Under the pieces are notes generated by a model that was not told where the DNA came from, did not search any database, and was given only the letters and a program-made list of their open reading frames with translations. From assembly GCF_900113525.1 (NCBI RefSeq), contig NZ_FOPP01000001.1, forward strand, positions 496,001 through 560,000: a stretch of DNA of 64,000 nucleotides, read 5' to 3'. The DNA is from Pedobacter insulae (GTDB taxonomy: Bacteria > Bacteroidota > Bacteroidia > Sphingobacteriales > Sphingobacteriaceae). Positions 26,266 to 36,208 of the stretch are shown piece by piece (position 1 is the stretch's first letter; each line of letters starts with the position of its first letter). The position numbers and the translations under genes were made by a program.

Positions 26266-29143
26266 ATGCGGTTACTTCTTCTTCAAGGTAACTCTCTAGT
26301 GGTGGACAGGCGCAAATTAATGACCTATCGCCATGACTATCGTTTACCCTGCCTACTGATGGCCAGAATTTATAATCGGCCACGTAAGGGAGCGGGAAGG
26401 CTGCGGTTTGACGGCTATAACCGTGTGACCATTCGTTTGCAGTTACCACCGCTGAGGTGTGCGGCGCATTTTTTAATGGGTTGTCTACTTTATCAAGAGA
26501 TCCATTTTCTACCGATGAAATTTCCTTTCTAATGGCAATTAATGCATCGCAGAAACGATCTAACTCGTGCTTAGGCTCACTTTCAGTTGGTTCAACCATC
26601 AAGGTGCCTGCCACAGGGAATGATACCGTAGGTGCGTGGAAACCATAGTCCATTAAACGTTTAGCAATATCTACCACTTCGATACCGAAGTTTTTAAAAC
26701 CACGGCAATCTAAAATCATTTCATGTGCACAACGGCCTTGACTTCCTGAATACAAAACTGGATAATGTGCTTCTAAACGCGCTTTCATGTAGTTTGCGTT
26801 CAGGATAGCATATTTTGTGGCATCTGTTAACCCTTCGCCGCCCATCATAGCGATGTAGGCGTGAGAGATAATCAAGATAGAAGCCGATCCCCAAGGGGCT
26901 GAAGACACTGCGGGAATAGATTTTTCGTTGTTGATATCTACAACCGAGTGTCCGGGTAAATATTTTACTAAATGTGCTGCCACACCAATTGGCCCCATGC
27001 CAGGACCACCTCCACCGTGTGGAATACAGAATGTTTTATGCAAGTTTAAGTGGCAAACATCTGCACCGATATTAGCCGGACTGGTTAAGCCAACTTGTGC
27101 ATTCATGTTAGCGCCATCCATGTAAACTTGTCCGCCATTTTGGTGAATTATATTACATATATCGATAATGCTTTCTTCAAATACCCCATGGGTAGATGGG
27201 TAAGTGACCATTAAGCAAGAAAGATCTGCGGCATGTTGTTCAGCTTTTGCTTTTAAATCATCTACATCAATGTTTCCGTTTTCTAACGATTTAACCACTA
27301 CGATTTTCATTCCGGCCATTGCTGCAGAGGCAGGATTGGTGCCATGTGCTGAAGCAGGAATTAAGGCAATGTTACGGTGATGATCCCCTCTGTCCTGGTG
27401 GTAAGCTCTAATAACCATTAAACCGGCATATTCACCTTGTGCACCTGCATTTGGTTGCAAGCTCATGGCTGCAAAGCCAGTAATTTCGCTTAACCATTTA
27501 TCTAATTCATCAAAAACAGTATAGTATCCTAAAACTTGATCAGCGGGTGCAAATGGATGTACTTTACCAAATTCTGGCCAGGTAACCGGGATCATTTCAC
27601 TTGTAGCGTTTAGTTTCATTGTACATGAACCTAGAGCAATCATCGAGTGACAAAGCGAAAGATCTTTTGTTTCCAACGATTTGATATACCGCAACATTTC
27701 GTGTTCTGAATGATGCGAGTTAAATACTGGATGTAATAAATAGGATGATTGACGCTGTAAGGTAGCTGAAATTGTTGTTTTTACTTCCTCAACGATTGTT
27801 AAACTATCAGCGGCAATTCCTTTAACTTTAGAAAAAATACGAACTAGGAGCTTAACATCTTCAAAAGATACTGTTTCGTCTAATGAAATGCTAACCTGGT
27901 TTCCTTTATAGTTTAAATTAATATTGTTATCTAAACACTCTTTATGGATAGAACCAGTTAATTCGCCTAAGTTGATTTGGATAGTGTCGAAATAAGCTTT
28001 GTTCAATACCTGGTACCCAATTTGGTTCAAAGATTCTGCGAGGCAAACCGTGAGTCCGTGAACACGCTCAGCAATTAGCTTTAATCCTTTTGGCCCATGA
28101 TAAACAGCATAAAATCCAGCCATGATAGCTAAGAGTGCCTGCGCTGTACAAATATTGGAAGTTGCTTTATCTCTACGGATGTGTTGCTCACGTGTTTGCA
28201 GAGCCATACGCAGTGCATAGTTATTATTGCTGTCGATCGTTACGCCAATGATACGGCCAGGAATTGAACGTTTGTATTCATCTTTTGTAGCAAAGTAAGC
28301 AGCGTGAGGACCGCCAAAACCCATAGGTACGCCAAAACGTTGCGTAGTTCCTACCACAACATCGGCTCCCCACTCTCCTGGAGGGGTTAATAACGTTAAA
28401 CTTAATAAATCGGCTATTACCGTTAATTTAATGTTTTGCTGATGAAGTGTGTCTGCGAAATGCGTATAGTCAAACACCTCTCCATTACCGGCTGGATATT
28501 GAACAATTGCCCCGAAGAATTCAGCCGTTGCGGTAAAATCAATATGGTTGCCAATTACCAGCTCGATGCCATAAGGTTGCGCACGCGTTTTTAAAATATC
28601 TATTGTTTGCGCAAAAACCTGATCAGAAACAAAGTATTTGGTAGCTTGTTGGTTTTTACGAAGGCTATATTGCATAAACATTGCCTCGGCTGCTGCGGTA
28701 CCCTCATCTAATAGAGAGGCATTTGCAATTTCCATTCCGGTTAAATCAATCACCATGGTTTGGAAGTTTAACAGCGCCTGCAAACGGCCTTGTGCAATCT
28801 CCGCTTGATAAGGAGTGTACTGTGTATACCATCCTGGGTTTTCCATTACATTACGTAAGATTACTCCCGGGGTAAGTGTGTCATAATAACCCTGACCGAT
28901 ATAAGATTTATAAACTTTATTTAAGGAAGCTGTTTGCCTTAAGTCAGTTAAATACTCAATTTCAGATTTTGCCTTCGGTAAATTTAATGGGCTTTTTAAC
29001 CTGATTTTTTGAGGAACGGTTTGTTCAATCAACTCGTCGATAGAACTTACGCCGATTGCCTGTAACATTGCCGCTGTATCATTTGCATTGGGCGCAATAT
29101 GGCGGTCTTGAAAATCTTCTTGGTAATGAATGTTTAAACTCAT
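26264..29143 (-). CDS. gcvP: Glycine dehydrogenase (decarboxylating), P-protein
   Basis: 959 aa, full length for the fused homodimeric P-protein. It decarboxylates glycine using PLP and transfers the aminomethyl group to lipoylated GcvH, in the glycine cleavage system that feeds one-carbon folate metabolism. Visible motifs: N-terminal [24 protein letters not shown], the glycine-rich region [10 protein letters not shown] and the PLP-binding lysine motif [19 protein letters not shown] -7 box (TACCTTTG on the minus strand, 29167-29174) lies just upstream. gcvT and gcvH are not in the window. Confidence 0.98.
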   Translation of the reverse strand: MSLNIHYQEDFQDRHIAPNANDTAAMLQAIGVSSIDELIEQTVPQKIRLKSPLNLPKAKSEIEYLTDLRQTASLNKVYKSYIGQGYYDTLTPGVILRNVMENPGWYTQYTPYQAEIAQGRLQALLNFQTMVIDLTGMEIANASLLDEGTAAAEAMFMQYSLRKNQQATKYFVSDQVFAQTIDILKTRAQPYGIELVIGNHIDFTATAEFFGAIVQYPAGNGEVFDYTHFADTLHQQNIKLTVIADLLSLTLLTPPGEWGADVVVGTTQRFGVPMGFGGPHAAYFATKDEYKRSIPGRIIGVTIDSNNNYALRMALQTREQHIRRDKATSNICTAQALLAIMAGFYAVYHGPKGLKLIAERVHGLTVCLAESLNQIGYQVLNKAYFDTIQINLGELTGSIHKECLDNNINLNYKGNQVSISLDETVSFEDVKLLVRIFSKVKGIAADSLTIVEEVKTTISATLQRQSSYLLHPVFNSHHSEHEMLRYIKSLETKDLSLCHSMIALGSCTMKLNATSEMIPVTWPEFGKVHPFAPADQVLGYYTVFDELDKWLSEITGFAAMSLQPNAGAQGEYAGLMVIRAYHQDRGDHHRNIALIPASAHGTNPASAAMAGMKIVVVKSLENGNIDVDDLKAKAEQHAADLSCLMVTYPSTHGVFEESIIDICNIIHQNGGQVYMDGANMNAQVGLTSPANIGADVCHLNLHKTFCIPHGGGGPGMGPIGVAAHLVKYLPGHSVVDINNEKSIPAVSSAPWGSASILIISHAYIAMMGGEGLTDATKYAILNANYMKARLEAHYPVLYSGSQGRCAHEMILDCRGFKNFGIEVVDIAKRLMDYGFHAPTVSFPVAGTLMVEPTESEPKHELDRFCDALIAIRKEISSVENGSLDKVDNPLKNAPHTSAVVTANEWSHGYSRQTAAFPLPYVADYKFWPSVGRVNDSHGDRSLICACPPLESYLEEEVTA

Positions 29144-29190
29144 GCAGTTTGAAAAAATAAGTTGTGCAAAGGTAAGAAATTGTACCTCAA

Positions 29191-29222
29191 TTAGCTAATC
29201 AGCTAATCAGAAAATCAGCAAA
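29191..29222. repeat. Short AT-rich direct repeats (AGCTAATC)
   Basis: AGCTAATC occurs twice in tandem (29193-29200, 29201-29208), followed by decayed copies AAAATCAG and CAAAT. It sits between the lipoprotein gene stop and the gcvP promoter. A related GCTAATTA motif forms the inverted repeat at 43225-43260. Function unknown. Confidence 0.5.
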
Positions 29223-29225
29223 TTA

Positions 29226-29789
29226 TTACTTCACTACTTTCCAGCCTTCTTCTTTGTCTTGCTTCAAACGATAAGTTTTTGTAATAAAGTCACTATTTTC
29301 ATTTGTATTTTTTTGAAAAGGTGCAAAAACGGTGTTAGTCTTTTTTAAGGATACCGTAACCTTCGCATTGTTGTCATTCACCCGATTAAAATTAACTGGT
29401 TTTTCGCTAGCCAACTCATATAGTACTACTTTTACAGTAGCTTTGTCCTCGTCCTGTTTAAGAACTAAATCATTTGCCTTTTCGGTAAGTTTGATGAGAT
29501 AAACATAGCTGCTGTCTTTTGATAGAAATTTCTTTTTGCCTTCTTGTAAAGTCATCGATATATAGCCTTCATCTTCCAGTGCTCTATATTTTTCGAGTTC
29601 GATCATTTCGTTTTTGCTATTAAACTTTATTTCGCCAAAATGAAAACGTGCAGTTTTATATTCCTGATTTGCTTTTAAGTAATCAGTAATTACCTCTCCA
29701 GCTTCTTCTGAACTTATTTTGCCAATATCCTTACAGCTAGTAAAAGCAACGACAATAAATAAAAGGGCAGTTAAGATTTTGTGTTTCAT
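29226..29789 (-). CDS. Hypothetical lipoprotein
   Basis: 187 aa. The signal LTALLFIVVAFTSC ends in lipobox FTSC, so it is lipid-anchored. The mature part is charged and mostly alpha/beta, with no domain I recognise; the C-terminus (TYRLKQDKEEGWKVVK) is basic. It begins 12 bp after the EamA transporter stop, as the last gene of a four-gene minus-strand operon (31794 to 29226). Function unknown. Confidence 0.75.
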   Translation of the reverse strand: MKHKILTALLFIVVAFTSCKDIGKISSEEAGEVITDYLKANQEYKTARFHFGEIKFNSKNEMIELEKYRALEDEGYISMTLQEGKKKFLSKDSSYVYLIKLTEKANDLVLKQDEDKATVKVVLYELASEKPVNFNRVNDNNAKVTVSLKKTNTVFAPFQKNTNENSDFITKTYRLKQDKEEGWKVVK

Positions 29790-29801
29790 TTGCGTATAGT
29801 T

Positions 29802-30698
29802 TTATTTAAAGGTATTCTGCTTTTTTGTATTTTCCAAATTTGGGATAACGAGTGCGCCTAGAATAGTGGTCACGCCTACCCAGCGAATTAAGCCTACCTC
29901 TTCCTTTAAAACTAAGCTACTAACCATTATGGCAACTGGTAATTCGACAGAGCTTAAAATTGAACTTAAAGTTAAACCCGCTTTTGGAATGCCGGAGGCA
30001 AAACAAAGAGGTGGAATGAAAGTGCCGAAAACAGCTAAAATAATTCCCCATTTTAACAGGCTTCCGGTTAAGGCCCCATTTACCAGGAAGGTTGGAGGAA
30101 GCAAAACAAATATCAAGATACATGCTCCTGTGATCATTAAGGCGCTTTTCTTTAAGGGCGGATAATCATTCCCCAGCTTACCATTCAGCAGCAGGAATAT
30201 CGCATAACAAAGTGCAGCCAGCATTCCAAAAAACAGACCCTCCAGGTTAATTTGATTAGCATTTGAAGTTAAAAACCCGCTAGCTAAAACAGTTCCAAAA
30301 AGAATAATAGCAATGGCTATGAGCTGCAATTTACTCGGTTTCTTTTTGTAGATAAAGAGTTCAAGTAATATACTGATCCATACAAATTGCATCAATAAAA
30401 TAATGGCTAATGATGCAGGTACCAGTTTAACACACTGATAATAAAACATACTTACCAGTCCCGTGAACAAGCCAGCTGCAATTAATTTAAGCCAATGGGT
30501 AGCTGATTTCGGAGACTTTTTTTTGCCAATCTTTATTTGTACAAAATAGCATGACCACAATAAGATAGCTCCGAAAAAAGCTTGTGTTCCGGTAACGTCA
30601 CTTAAGCTATAGCCATCAGCATACGCAAGTTTTACGAAAGTAGATAGGATACCGAAACTACAGGCACCAACAAGTACAAGGATTACTCCTTTTAACAT
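29802..30698 (-). CDS. EamA/DMT family transporter
   Basis: 298 aa with about ten transmembrane helices arranged as two EamA repeats (about 1-135 and 150-290). The first has GVILVLVGACSFGILSTFVKLAYADG and the second LFFGMLAALCYAIFLLLNGKL. Members of this superfamily export or import amino acids, nucleotide sugars or drugs across the inner membrane; the substrate cannot be inferred here. The start lies 6 bp after the pdxJ stop, implying one transcript. Confidence 0.9.
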   Translation of the reverse strand: MLKGVILVLVGACSFGILSTFVKLAYADGYSLSDVTGTQAFFGAILLWSCYFVQIKIGKKKSPKSATHWLKLIAAGLFTGLVSMFYYQCVKLVPASLAIILLMQFVWISILLELFIYKKKPSKLQLIAIAIILFGTVLASGFLTSNANQINLEGLFFGMLAALCYAIFLLLNGKLGNDYPPLKKSALMITGACILIFVLLPPTFLVNGALTGSLLKWGIILAVFGTFIPPLCFASGIPKAGLTLSSILSSVELPVAIMVSSLVLKEEVGLIRWVGVTTILGALVIPNLENTKKQNTFK

Positions 30699-30704
30699 AT
30701 ATTT

Positions 30705-31421
30705 CTAAGCTAATTGCTTTAAATAAAGCTGGATTGTGTTCTCCAGGCCTAAATATAGGGCATCACTAATAAGTGCATGGCCAATTGATACCTCCAATAA
30801 GTTAGGAATATTTTGCGCGAAGTATTGCAGGTTGTTTAAATCTAAATCATGCCCCGCATTAATGCCCAAACCTAACTCATTTGCTTTTTTTGCCGCTGCA
30901 ACATAAGGCGCAATTGCTTTTGCGCTATCTTCATGGTAATGGCTAGCATAAGCTTCGGTATACAATTCAATACGATCTGTACCAGTTGCTAATGCACCTT
31001 CTACCATTTCGATCACTGGGTCTACAAAAATAGAAACACGGATACCTGCGTTTTTAAACGAGGAAACCATTTCTTTTAAATAGTCTTGCTCTTTAATGGT
31101 GTCCCATCCATGGTTTGAGGTGATTTGGCCTAATACATCTGGTACCAAAGTAACCTGTGCGGGTTTGTTAGCTAATACTAAATCGATAAATTTCTGTTCA
31201 CGACAATTGCCCTCGATATTAAATTCGGTAGCTATAACTGCTTTTAAGTCAAAAGTATCCTGATAGCGTATATGACGTTCATCAGGCCGAGGATGTACCG
31301 TTATTCCTTGGGCGCCGAAACGCTCACAATCTAGCGCCACCTTTACCAGATCGGGATTGTTGCCGCCTCTACTGTTGCGTAAGGTGGCGATTTTGTTGAT
31401 GTTGACGGATAGGTGAGTCAT
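30705..31421 (-). CDS. pdxJ: Pyridoxine 5'-phosphate synthase
   Basis: 238 aa, the normal length. PdxJ condenses 3-amino-1-hydroxyacetone 1-phosphate with deoxyxylulose 5-phosphate to form pyridoxine 5'-phosphate, the last carbon-skeleton step of the DXP-dependent vitamin B6 pathway. TIM-barrel motifs: [17 protein letters not shown] at the N-terminus, [22 protein letters not shown], and [13 protein letters not shown] toward the C-terminus. It lies 7 bp downstream of a small DUF6370-like gene. No other pdx gene is in the window, although GcvP nearby also needs PLP. Confidence 0.97.
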   Translation of the reverse strand: MTHLSVNINKIATLRNSRGGNNPDLVKVALDCERFGAQGITVHPRPDERHIRYQDTFDLKAVIATEFNIEGNCREQKFIDLVLANKPAQVTLVPDVLGQITSNHGWDTIKEQDYLKEMVSSFKNAGIRVSIFVDPVIEMVEGALATGTDRIELYTEAYASHYHEDSAKAIAPYVAAAKKANELGLGINAGHDLDLNNLQYFAQNIPNLLEVSIGHALISDALYLGLENTIQLYLKQLA

Positions 31422-31428
31422 AACTCGA

Positions 31429-31794
31429 TTATTTCTTTTCTGGCTCTAGGGTAATTGTCTTTGCTTTAAATCTATTGTTTACTAGTTCCCCAGTTACTTT
31501 TGCTTTAGCAATTACATTGCAGAAACCATGCTTTTCATCATGTGCATCACCAAAATCATCTACCGTTTTTCCATCAACGAAATAAGATTTTCCATCGATC
31601 CTGATTGCAAGATCACAGCCTTTGCCTTCCATCTTAAATTTACATTCGCCACAGGCAATTTCTACGGTTTGGTTCTTAAGCTCTTTTTGAACAATTGCCT
31701 TTGCTGTCTTCTCGGTAGTTGGCTTTGAAGGAGTCTGCGCATTTGCAACAACGTAGCAGATGCTGATGAATAGGGTGAAGAATAATTTTTTCAT
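31429..31794 (-). CDS. Small exported DUF6370-like protein
   Basis: 121 aa with a signal peptide ([16 protein letters not shown]). The mature part has [27 protein letters not shown], with a CxxC pair and a third Cys, then [14 protein letters not shown], the pattern I recall for DUF6370 proteins of Bacteroidota (not searched). The cysteines could bind a metal or form disulfides in the periplasm. A -7 box (TAAATTTG on the minus strand, 31826-31833) lies 32 bp upstream, making it the first gene of the pdxJ operon. Function unknown. Confidence 0.75.
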   Translation of the reverse strand: MKKLFFTLFISICYVVANAQTPSKPTTEKTAKAIVQKELKNQTVEIACGECKFKMEGKGCDLAIRIDGKSYFVDGKTVDDFGDAHDEKHGFCNVIAKAKVTGELVNNRFKAKTITLEPEKK

Positions 31795-31875
31795 TTGAAT
31801 ATGTTTATAGCAAATTGGTTAGCAACAAATTTAGGGTTTAAAACAGTATTCACCTAATTTTAGATTCGTTCTTAC

Positions 31876-33039
31876 TTAAAGCAATGCTAGTCTTGTTTCA
31901 ATAAAATTAACAAGACTAATTGTTGTGATCTCGTTGCCCACTAGGTAAGTGTCGCTTTCTGGTGTGATGATAAAGCTATATTTTGGGGCTAGGTCTTGTA
32001 TACAGTTCACAAACCCTCGAGATACCACTGGACTATTAGATAATTTAATCTCTATACAGGCAATTGGTGTAATGCCTTGAACAAGTAGTAAGTCGCATTC
32101 TGCTCCTGCTTGGGTTCGATAAAAAAACAGATCTAAGTGGTTAGGTTTAGCTTGAAAAATTTGTTCTACCACGTAGCCTTCCCATGAAGCTCCAACTCCG
32201 GGATGGCCGAACAATGCATCAAAACTGGCTATATTTAGTAATCTGTGCAGTATTCCAGTGTCTCTTATATAGGTTTTAGGAGATTTAACAAGCCGCTTTT
32301 TTGCGTTGATAAACCAGGGCTGCAATCGTCTAACCATGTATGCCCCTTCTAAAAAGTCCAGGTATTTCATTACCGTGGTTGCACTTACCCCAAGTGATCT
32401 TGCAAAAACCTCTGCGTTCAATAAATTTCCGTTTGAATGTGCAAGCATGCTCCAAAAATTACGCAACGTTACAGGCGAGAGGGTTACGCCAAATAAGGTC
32501 GCTAAATCTCGTTCAACATAGCTTCTAATAAAATCATTAAGCCATTCAATTGCGTCCTCATTATTTGTTGCTAACAGTGCTTCTGGGAAACCACCTCTAA
32601 ACCAATTATTTTTATAGCCTAATGACGTATTCAACTCTGTGATGCCAATGGGGGTTAATTCTGTATATGCAATTCTGCCAGCAAGAGATTCGGACACCCC
32701 TTTAACTAAAATAGGCGATGCAGAACCTAATAAGATAAATCTGCCAGCTATACGATTTGCGTCTATCAACGGCCTTAGGATAGCAAATAACTGGGGCATC
32801 AGTTGAATTTCATCAATAATTATTCTACTGTCCTTATGTAAGGTTAAATAACTAAAAGCATCTTGTAACTTATTTTGATCATTAGGATTTTCCATATCTA
32901 GATATAGATTCTCCTGTTTATCAGATTTTAATTGCTTAGCTAATGTAGTTTTACCAACTTGTCGTGGCCCTAAGATAGCTATAGCTGGAGTCTTCTTGAG
33001 CTTGTCCAAAAGAATGGATTGTAGATTTCTGCTAATCAT
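31876..33039 (-). CDS. ATPase with AAA core, winged helix and DUF4143 domain
   Basis: 387 aa. The ATPase core has Walker A GPRQVGKTT (Lys30), Walker B RIIIDEIQ near residue 73, and the sensor region FILLGSASP. A winged-helix segment follows (LLNAEVFARSLGVSATTVMKYLDFLEGAYMVRRL, about 205-240), then DUF4143, a nuclease-like fold with AGAECDLLL and CIEIKL. Family members are abundant and of unclear function. The ATG lies only 4 bp from a TAnnTTTG box, so the mRNA should be almost leaderless. A perfect palindrome covers the promoter; the winged helix may read it (inference). Confidence 0.88.
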   Translation of the reverse strand: MISRNLQSILLDKLKKTPAIAILGPRQVGKTTLAKQLKSDKQENLYLDMENPNDQNKLQDAFSYLTLHKDSRIIIDEIQLMPQLFAILRPLIDANRIAGRFILLGSASPILVKGVSESLAGRIAYTELTPIGITELNTSLGYKNNWFRGGFPEALLATNNEDAIEWLNDFIRSYVERDLATLFGVTLSPVTLRNFWSMLAHSNGNLLNAEVFARSLGVSATTVMKYLDFLEGAYMVRRLQPWFINAKKRLVKSPKTYIRDTGILHRLLNIASFDALFGHPGVGASWEGYVVEQIFQAKPNHLDLFFYRTQAGAECDLLLVQGITPIACIEIKLSNSPVVSRGFVNCIQDLAPKYSFIITPESDTYLVGNEITTISLVNFIETRLALL

Positions 33040-33043
33040 TGCT

Positions 33044-33104
33044 CAAAGTTAAGCATTAACCTAGTAAATCCAAACTATAAGTTTGGATTTACTAGGTTAA
33101 TGCT
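33044..33104 (-). promoter_or_regulatory. DUF4143 ATPase promoter inside a 25-bp-armed perfect palindrome
   Basis: Arms 33052-33076 and 33080-33104 are perfect 25-bp inverted repeats around a 3-bp centre. On the minus strand TAACTTTG (33044-33051) abuts the palindrome as -7 box, and TTTG inside the arm nearest the gene lies exactly 19 nt upstream as -33 box. A protein bound to the palindrome would cover the -33 element. Confidence 0.85.
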
Positions 33105-33115
33105 GTAAAAGTCAT

Positions 33116-33150
33116 AAAAAAGCCCCCAAATTTATCTAACTTTTGGGGGC
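33116..33150 (-). terminator. Terminator of ahcY
   Basis: Read on the minus strand, GCCCCCAAA pairs with TTTGGGGGC around a loop of about 11 nt, followed by TTTTTT. It lies about 75 bp after the ahcY stop, on the far side of the decayed REP-like sequence. Confidence 0.9.
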
Positions 33151-33159
33151 AGTACTTTA

Positions 33160-33219
33160 AGATTGCTTCGTTCCTCAAGATTGCTTTGCTTCATGCTTCG
33201 CAACTCCTCTCAATGACGA
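33160..33219. repeat. Decayed REP-like sequence, copy 3
   Basis: AGATTGCTTCGTTCCTC, then AGATTGCTTTGCTTC, then CTCAATGACGAG are imperfect half-units of the element seen at 26120-26178 and 48303-48372. The arms no longer pair. It lies between the ahcY stop and its terminator. Confidence 0.7.
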
Positions 33220-33226
33220 GAATTGA

Positions 33227-34543
33227 TTAATATCTGTAAGTATCAGGTTTAAAAGGACCTTCTACTGGAACGCCGATATAATCTGCTTGATGTTGATCTA
33301 ATATGTCAAGTTCTACGCCGATTTTCTCTAAGTGTAAACGAGCAACTTTCTCATCTAAATGCTTAGGTAAAACATAAACTTTATTCTCGTACTTACCTGG
33401 GTTAGTCCAAAGCTCTAATTGAGCTAAAGTTTGGTTGGTAAATGAATTACTCATTACAAAACTTGGGTGGCCGGTTGCGCAACCTAAATTAACTAAACGA
33501 CCTTCAGCTAAAATGATCACGTCTTTGCCATCGATGGTATATTTATCAACTTGTGGTTTAATCTCCACTTTCGTGTCGCCATAAGCACCGTTTAACCAAG
33601 CCATGTCAATTTCGTTATCGAAGTGACCGATGTTACAAACAATTGCTTTGTCTTTTAGGGCTCTGAAATGTTGTTCCCGAACGATGTCGCAGTTACCTGT
33701 GGTTGTTACAACGATATCAGCTTCTTTGATTGCATTCGCTAATTTTTTAACTTCATAACCCTCCATTGCCGCTTGTAAAGCACAAATTGGATCAATTTCG
33801 GTTACAATTACCCTAACGCCTTGTGAGCTTAAAGATTCGGCAGAGCCTTTACCCACGTCGCCATAACCACAAACAACAGCTACTTTACCGGCCATCATTA
33901 CGTCGGTTGCACGGCGAATTGCATCAACCAATGATTCACGGCAGCCATATTTGTTGTCAAATTTCGATTTGGTAACCGAATCGTTTACATTGATTGCAGG
34001 TAAGTGCAAAGTGCCATTCTTCATTCTCTCATACAAACGATGAACGCCTGTAGTAGTCTCTTCAGATAAACCTTTAATTGCCGCAATTAACTCTGGATAT
34101 TTATCGAATACCATATTAGTTAAATCACCACCATCATCTAAGATCATGTTTAAGGGCTTACGTTCTGGGCCGAAATGTAAAGTTTGCTCAATACACCAAT
34201 CAAAATCTACCTCATTTAAGCCTTTCCAAGCATAAACTTGAATTCCTGCAGCAGCAATTGCAGCAGCGGCGTGATCTTGAGTTGAGAAAATATTGCATGA
34301 TGACCAGGTAACTTCTGCGCCTAATTCAACTAAAGTTTCGATTAAAACTGCAGTTTGAATGGTCATGTGCAAACAGCCTGCGATACGCGCACCTGCTAAA
34401 GGTTTAGATGGTCCGAATTCTGCACGTAAGCTCATTAAGCCGGGCATTTCTGCTTCTGCTAATCCAATCTCTTTGCGGCCCCATTCTGCCAGTGAAATGT
34501 CCTTAACTTTATAAGGAACGTAAGTTGTCTCTACTGATGACAT
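33227..34543 (-). CDS. ahcY: Adenosylhomocysteinase (S-adenosylhomocysteine hydrolase)
   Basis: 438 aa. The enzyme cleaves S-adenosylhomocysteine to adenosine and homocysteine in the activated-methyl cycle, with bound NAD. Motifs: [38 protein letters not shown], the substrate-site region [20 protein letters not shown], the NAD loop [11 protein letters not shown], and the C-terminal [10 protein letters not shown]. The C-terminus ends in KPDTYRY as in other bacterial enzymes. It is monocistronic, with its own promoter and terminator. No SAH riboswitch is apparent in the short leader. Confidence 0.98.
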   Translation of the reverse strand: MSSVETTYVPYKVKDISLAEWGRKEIGLAEAEMPGLMSLRAEFGPSKPLAGARIAGCLHMTIQTAVLIETLVELGAEVTWSSCNIFSTQDHAAAAIAAAGIQVYAWKGLNEVDFDWCIEQTLHFGPERKPLNMILDDGGDLTNMVFDKYPELIAAIKGLSEETTTGVHRLYERMKNGTLHLPAINVNDSVTKSKFDNKYGCRESLVDAIRRATDVMMAGKVAVVCGYGDVGKGSAESLSSQGVRVIVTEIDPICALQAAMEGYEVKKLANAIKEADIVVTTTGNCDIVREQHFRALKDKAIVCNIGHFDNEIDMAWLNGAYGDTKVEIKPQVDKYTIDGKDVIILAEGRLVNLGCATGHPSFVMSNSFTNQTLAQLELWTNPGKYENKVYVLPKHLDEKVARLHLEKIGVELDILDQHQADYIGVPVEGPFKPDTYRY

Positions 34544-34567
34544 ATTGTTTATTGTTTAAATGAAGTG

Positions 34568-34599
34568 CAAATTTACGACATAACCTTATGAAAGCCAAA
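34568..34599 (-). promoter_or_regulatory. ahcY promoter
   Basis: On the minus strand TTTG (34596-34599) is followed after 20 nt by TAAATTTG (34568-34575), a full Bacteroidota -33/-7 pair, 24 bp upstream of the ATG at 34543. Confidence 0.75.
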
Positions 34600-34654
34600 T
34601 GGTATTGTAAGGGTTAGGGCTGTTAAGGGTTTGAAGATTGTAAAAATAATGCTT

Positions 34655-35628
34655 TTATCGAACCCAGTGAAGCAAGCTATTTTCCAGCTCCTGATAATTA
34701 CAAGCGCTATAATCTGGTTCAATTCCTTGAGGATATTTCCGGGAATGACAATCATACATCCATGCAGTAGTTAAAATTAAGAAATCGCCATTATCCATAG
34801 GGATTGTTTCGTTTGAAGTCGCCAACCCCCTCGTTCTTAAACCAAAAAAGCTCACATTCTTTACCGATTTTAAAGCAATAGTAGTGGCTTCACCTGCACT
34901 TTGAGTAGTTTTGTTAATCAATACTGCAATTTTGATGCTTGCATTTTTAAGCTTGTATGTAACTGCTGAATTATATACACGTTCGTTCTGAGGGTCGTCC
35001 TTTATAAATATCTTATTGCCTGATTTTTTCCATATTTCATTTAATCCACTCGATTTAAAGGACCCAAGTTGCCCATCTTTAAAAAAGGGGCTTAACGCTA
35101 TAAGCATCGGCCACATATCGCCTCCATAGTTAAATCTTAAATCAATAATCCAACCGTTAAGTTTCGATTGGTCCTGGGCTTTAATTGAATCTAGAATTTT
35201 ATTGATGTAGTTTATTGAATTCTCCTTTGTTAGTTTTGGGTGTTTGGAATAGCATAAAGTTTTGGTATATTAATATACCCTATATCTTTGAAGTTTTTCC
35301 TTTTAAAGGGTCTCATTAAATTACAGGAATCGTTGCTGGTTTTTTGGGGATAAATGCCTTTCAAAACCTTCCCTTGGTAATAATAAGAGCTATGTGGATT
35401 ATTATTTAGGGTTAATGCTGCTATAATGCCTAATTCCTTAGACACCTTTGAGCGTTCCATAACTTTCTCCCTAAAAACTTTCCAGTCTATACTATCTCTG
35501 TTTATGGATTTCTCTTCAAATCTGGTGATCAACTTTTCTGCAAATTGAGCATCTGATTCTTTGCAAGAAAAAAACAATAGTGCTTGCAGAAACAACAACA
35601 AAATCAGGTGATTCTGCTTGGTAATCAT
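34655..35628 (-). pseudogene. S41 family peptidase (lipoprotein) split by a frameshift
   Basis: Two minus-strand reading frames form one S41 protease. The 5' part from ATG 35628 has a lipoprotein signal (LILLLFLQALLFFSC) and ends early at 35230 after NIPKLYAIPNTQN. In the -1 frame the protein continues through KHPKLTKENSINYIN, WIIDLRFNYGGDM and the catalytic TQSAGEATTIAL to the stop at 34655. The break lies near 35243-35250 and fits a single missing base (or two extra). The combined product of about 325 aa with the N-terminal helical domain, IDLRxNxGG and the Ser nucleophile is otherwise normal. It could be a genuine inactivation or a sequencing error. Confidence 0.85.
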
Positions 35629-35758
35629 ATTTGGTTTTAATAGATCGATAAATATATTCACTTTAGTGTAAGTTGAAATAGCAATTTCGGATAAAAATGA
35701 CTATTTTTCGTAAGAAACATTATTTTGTCTCCGATCGTCATCTTTAACCCTAAATAAA

Positions 35759-36202
35759 ATGAATGAAATTTTTAATAATGCTGTAATTTGGTTCTGCATT
35801 GGATTTGTATTCTTTCTGCTTGAGTTTGTTTTTCCTGGTTTTGTCCTTTTCTTTTTTGGGGTAGGGGCATGGGTGGTAGCGATTGCATCTTTCTTTTTTG
35901 ATCTATCACTCAATACTCAAGTTTTACTCTTTATTGTAAGCTCATTGGCATCGGTGTTACTCTTCAGGAATTGGATTAAAAGAAAGTTTGGCAGCTCTGA
36001 TGTGAATAGTTCAGAACTTGAAGATGAATTTGTGGGTAAAACAGCTATTGCGGAAACAGCAATAAGCCCTGATGCTAAAGGAAAAGTTGAGTTTAAAGGA
36101 ACAAGTTGGGATGCCACTTCCGATGAGTTTATAGCAGCGGGAGAATCCGTGCTAATTACGGCAACTAAAAGTATTTTATTAATCGTTAAATCAATCAAAT
36201 AA
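35759..36202 (+). CDS. NfeD family membrane protein
   Basis: 147 aa: two to three N-terminal transmembrane helices (WFCIGFVFFLLEFVFPGFVLFFFGVGAWVVAI and VLLFIVSSLASVLLF) and a C-terminal OB-fold-like soluble domain (VGKTAIAETAISPDAKGKVEFKG). NfeD proteins associate with SPFH/stomatin proteins in membrane microdomains. The SPFH partner starts 6 bp downstream, the standard NfeD-stomatin arrangement. Confidence 0.93.
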   Translation: MNEIFNNAVIWFCIGFVFFLLEFVFPGFVLFFFGVGAWVVAIASFFFDLSLNTQVLLFIVSSLASVLLFRNWIKRKFGSSDVNSSELEDEFVGKTAIAETAISPDAKGKVEFKGTSWDATSDEFIAAGESVLITATKSILLIVKSIK

Positions 36203-36208
36203 AAAATT

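Noticed and set aside
29144..29225. Glycine riboswitch upstream of gcvP
   Set aside because: Only about 80 bp with short AT-rich repeats and a -7 box; no glycine aptamer pattern.
34544..34600. SAH or SAM riboswitch upstream of ahcY
   Set aside because: The leader from the mapped-looking promoter is under 30 nt, too short.
34655..35661. Two separate genes on the minus strand
   Set aside because: The joined frames make one S41 protease with continuous motifs, so a frameshift is the better explanation.
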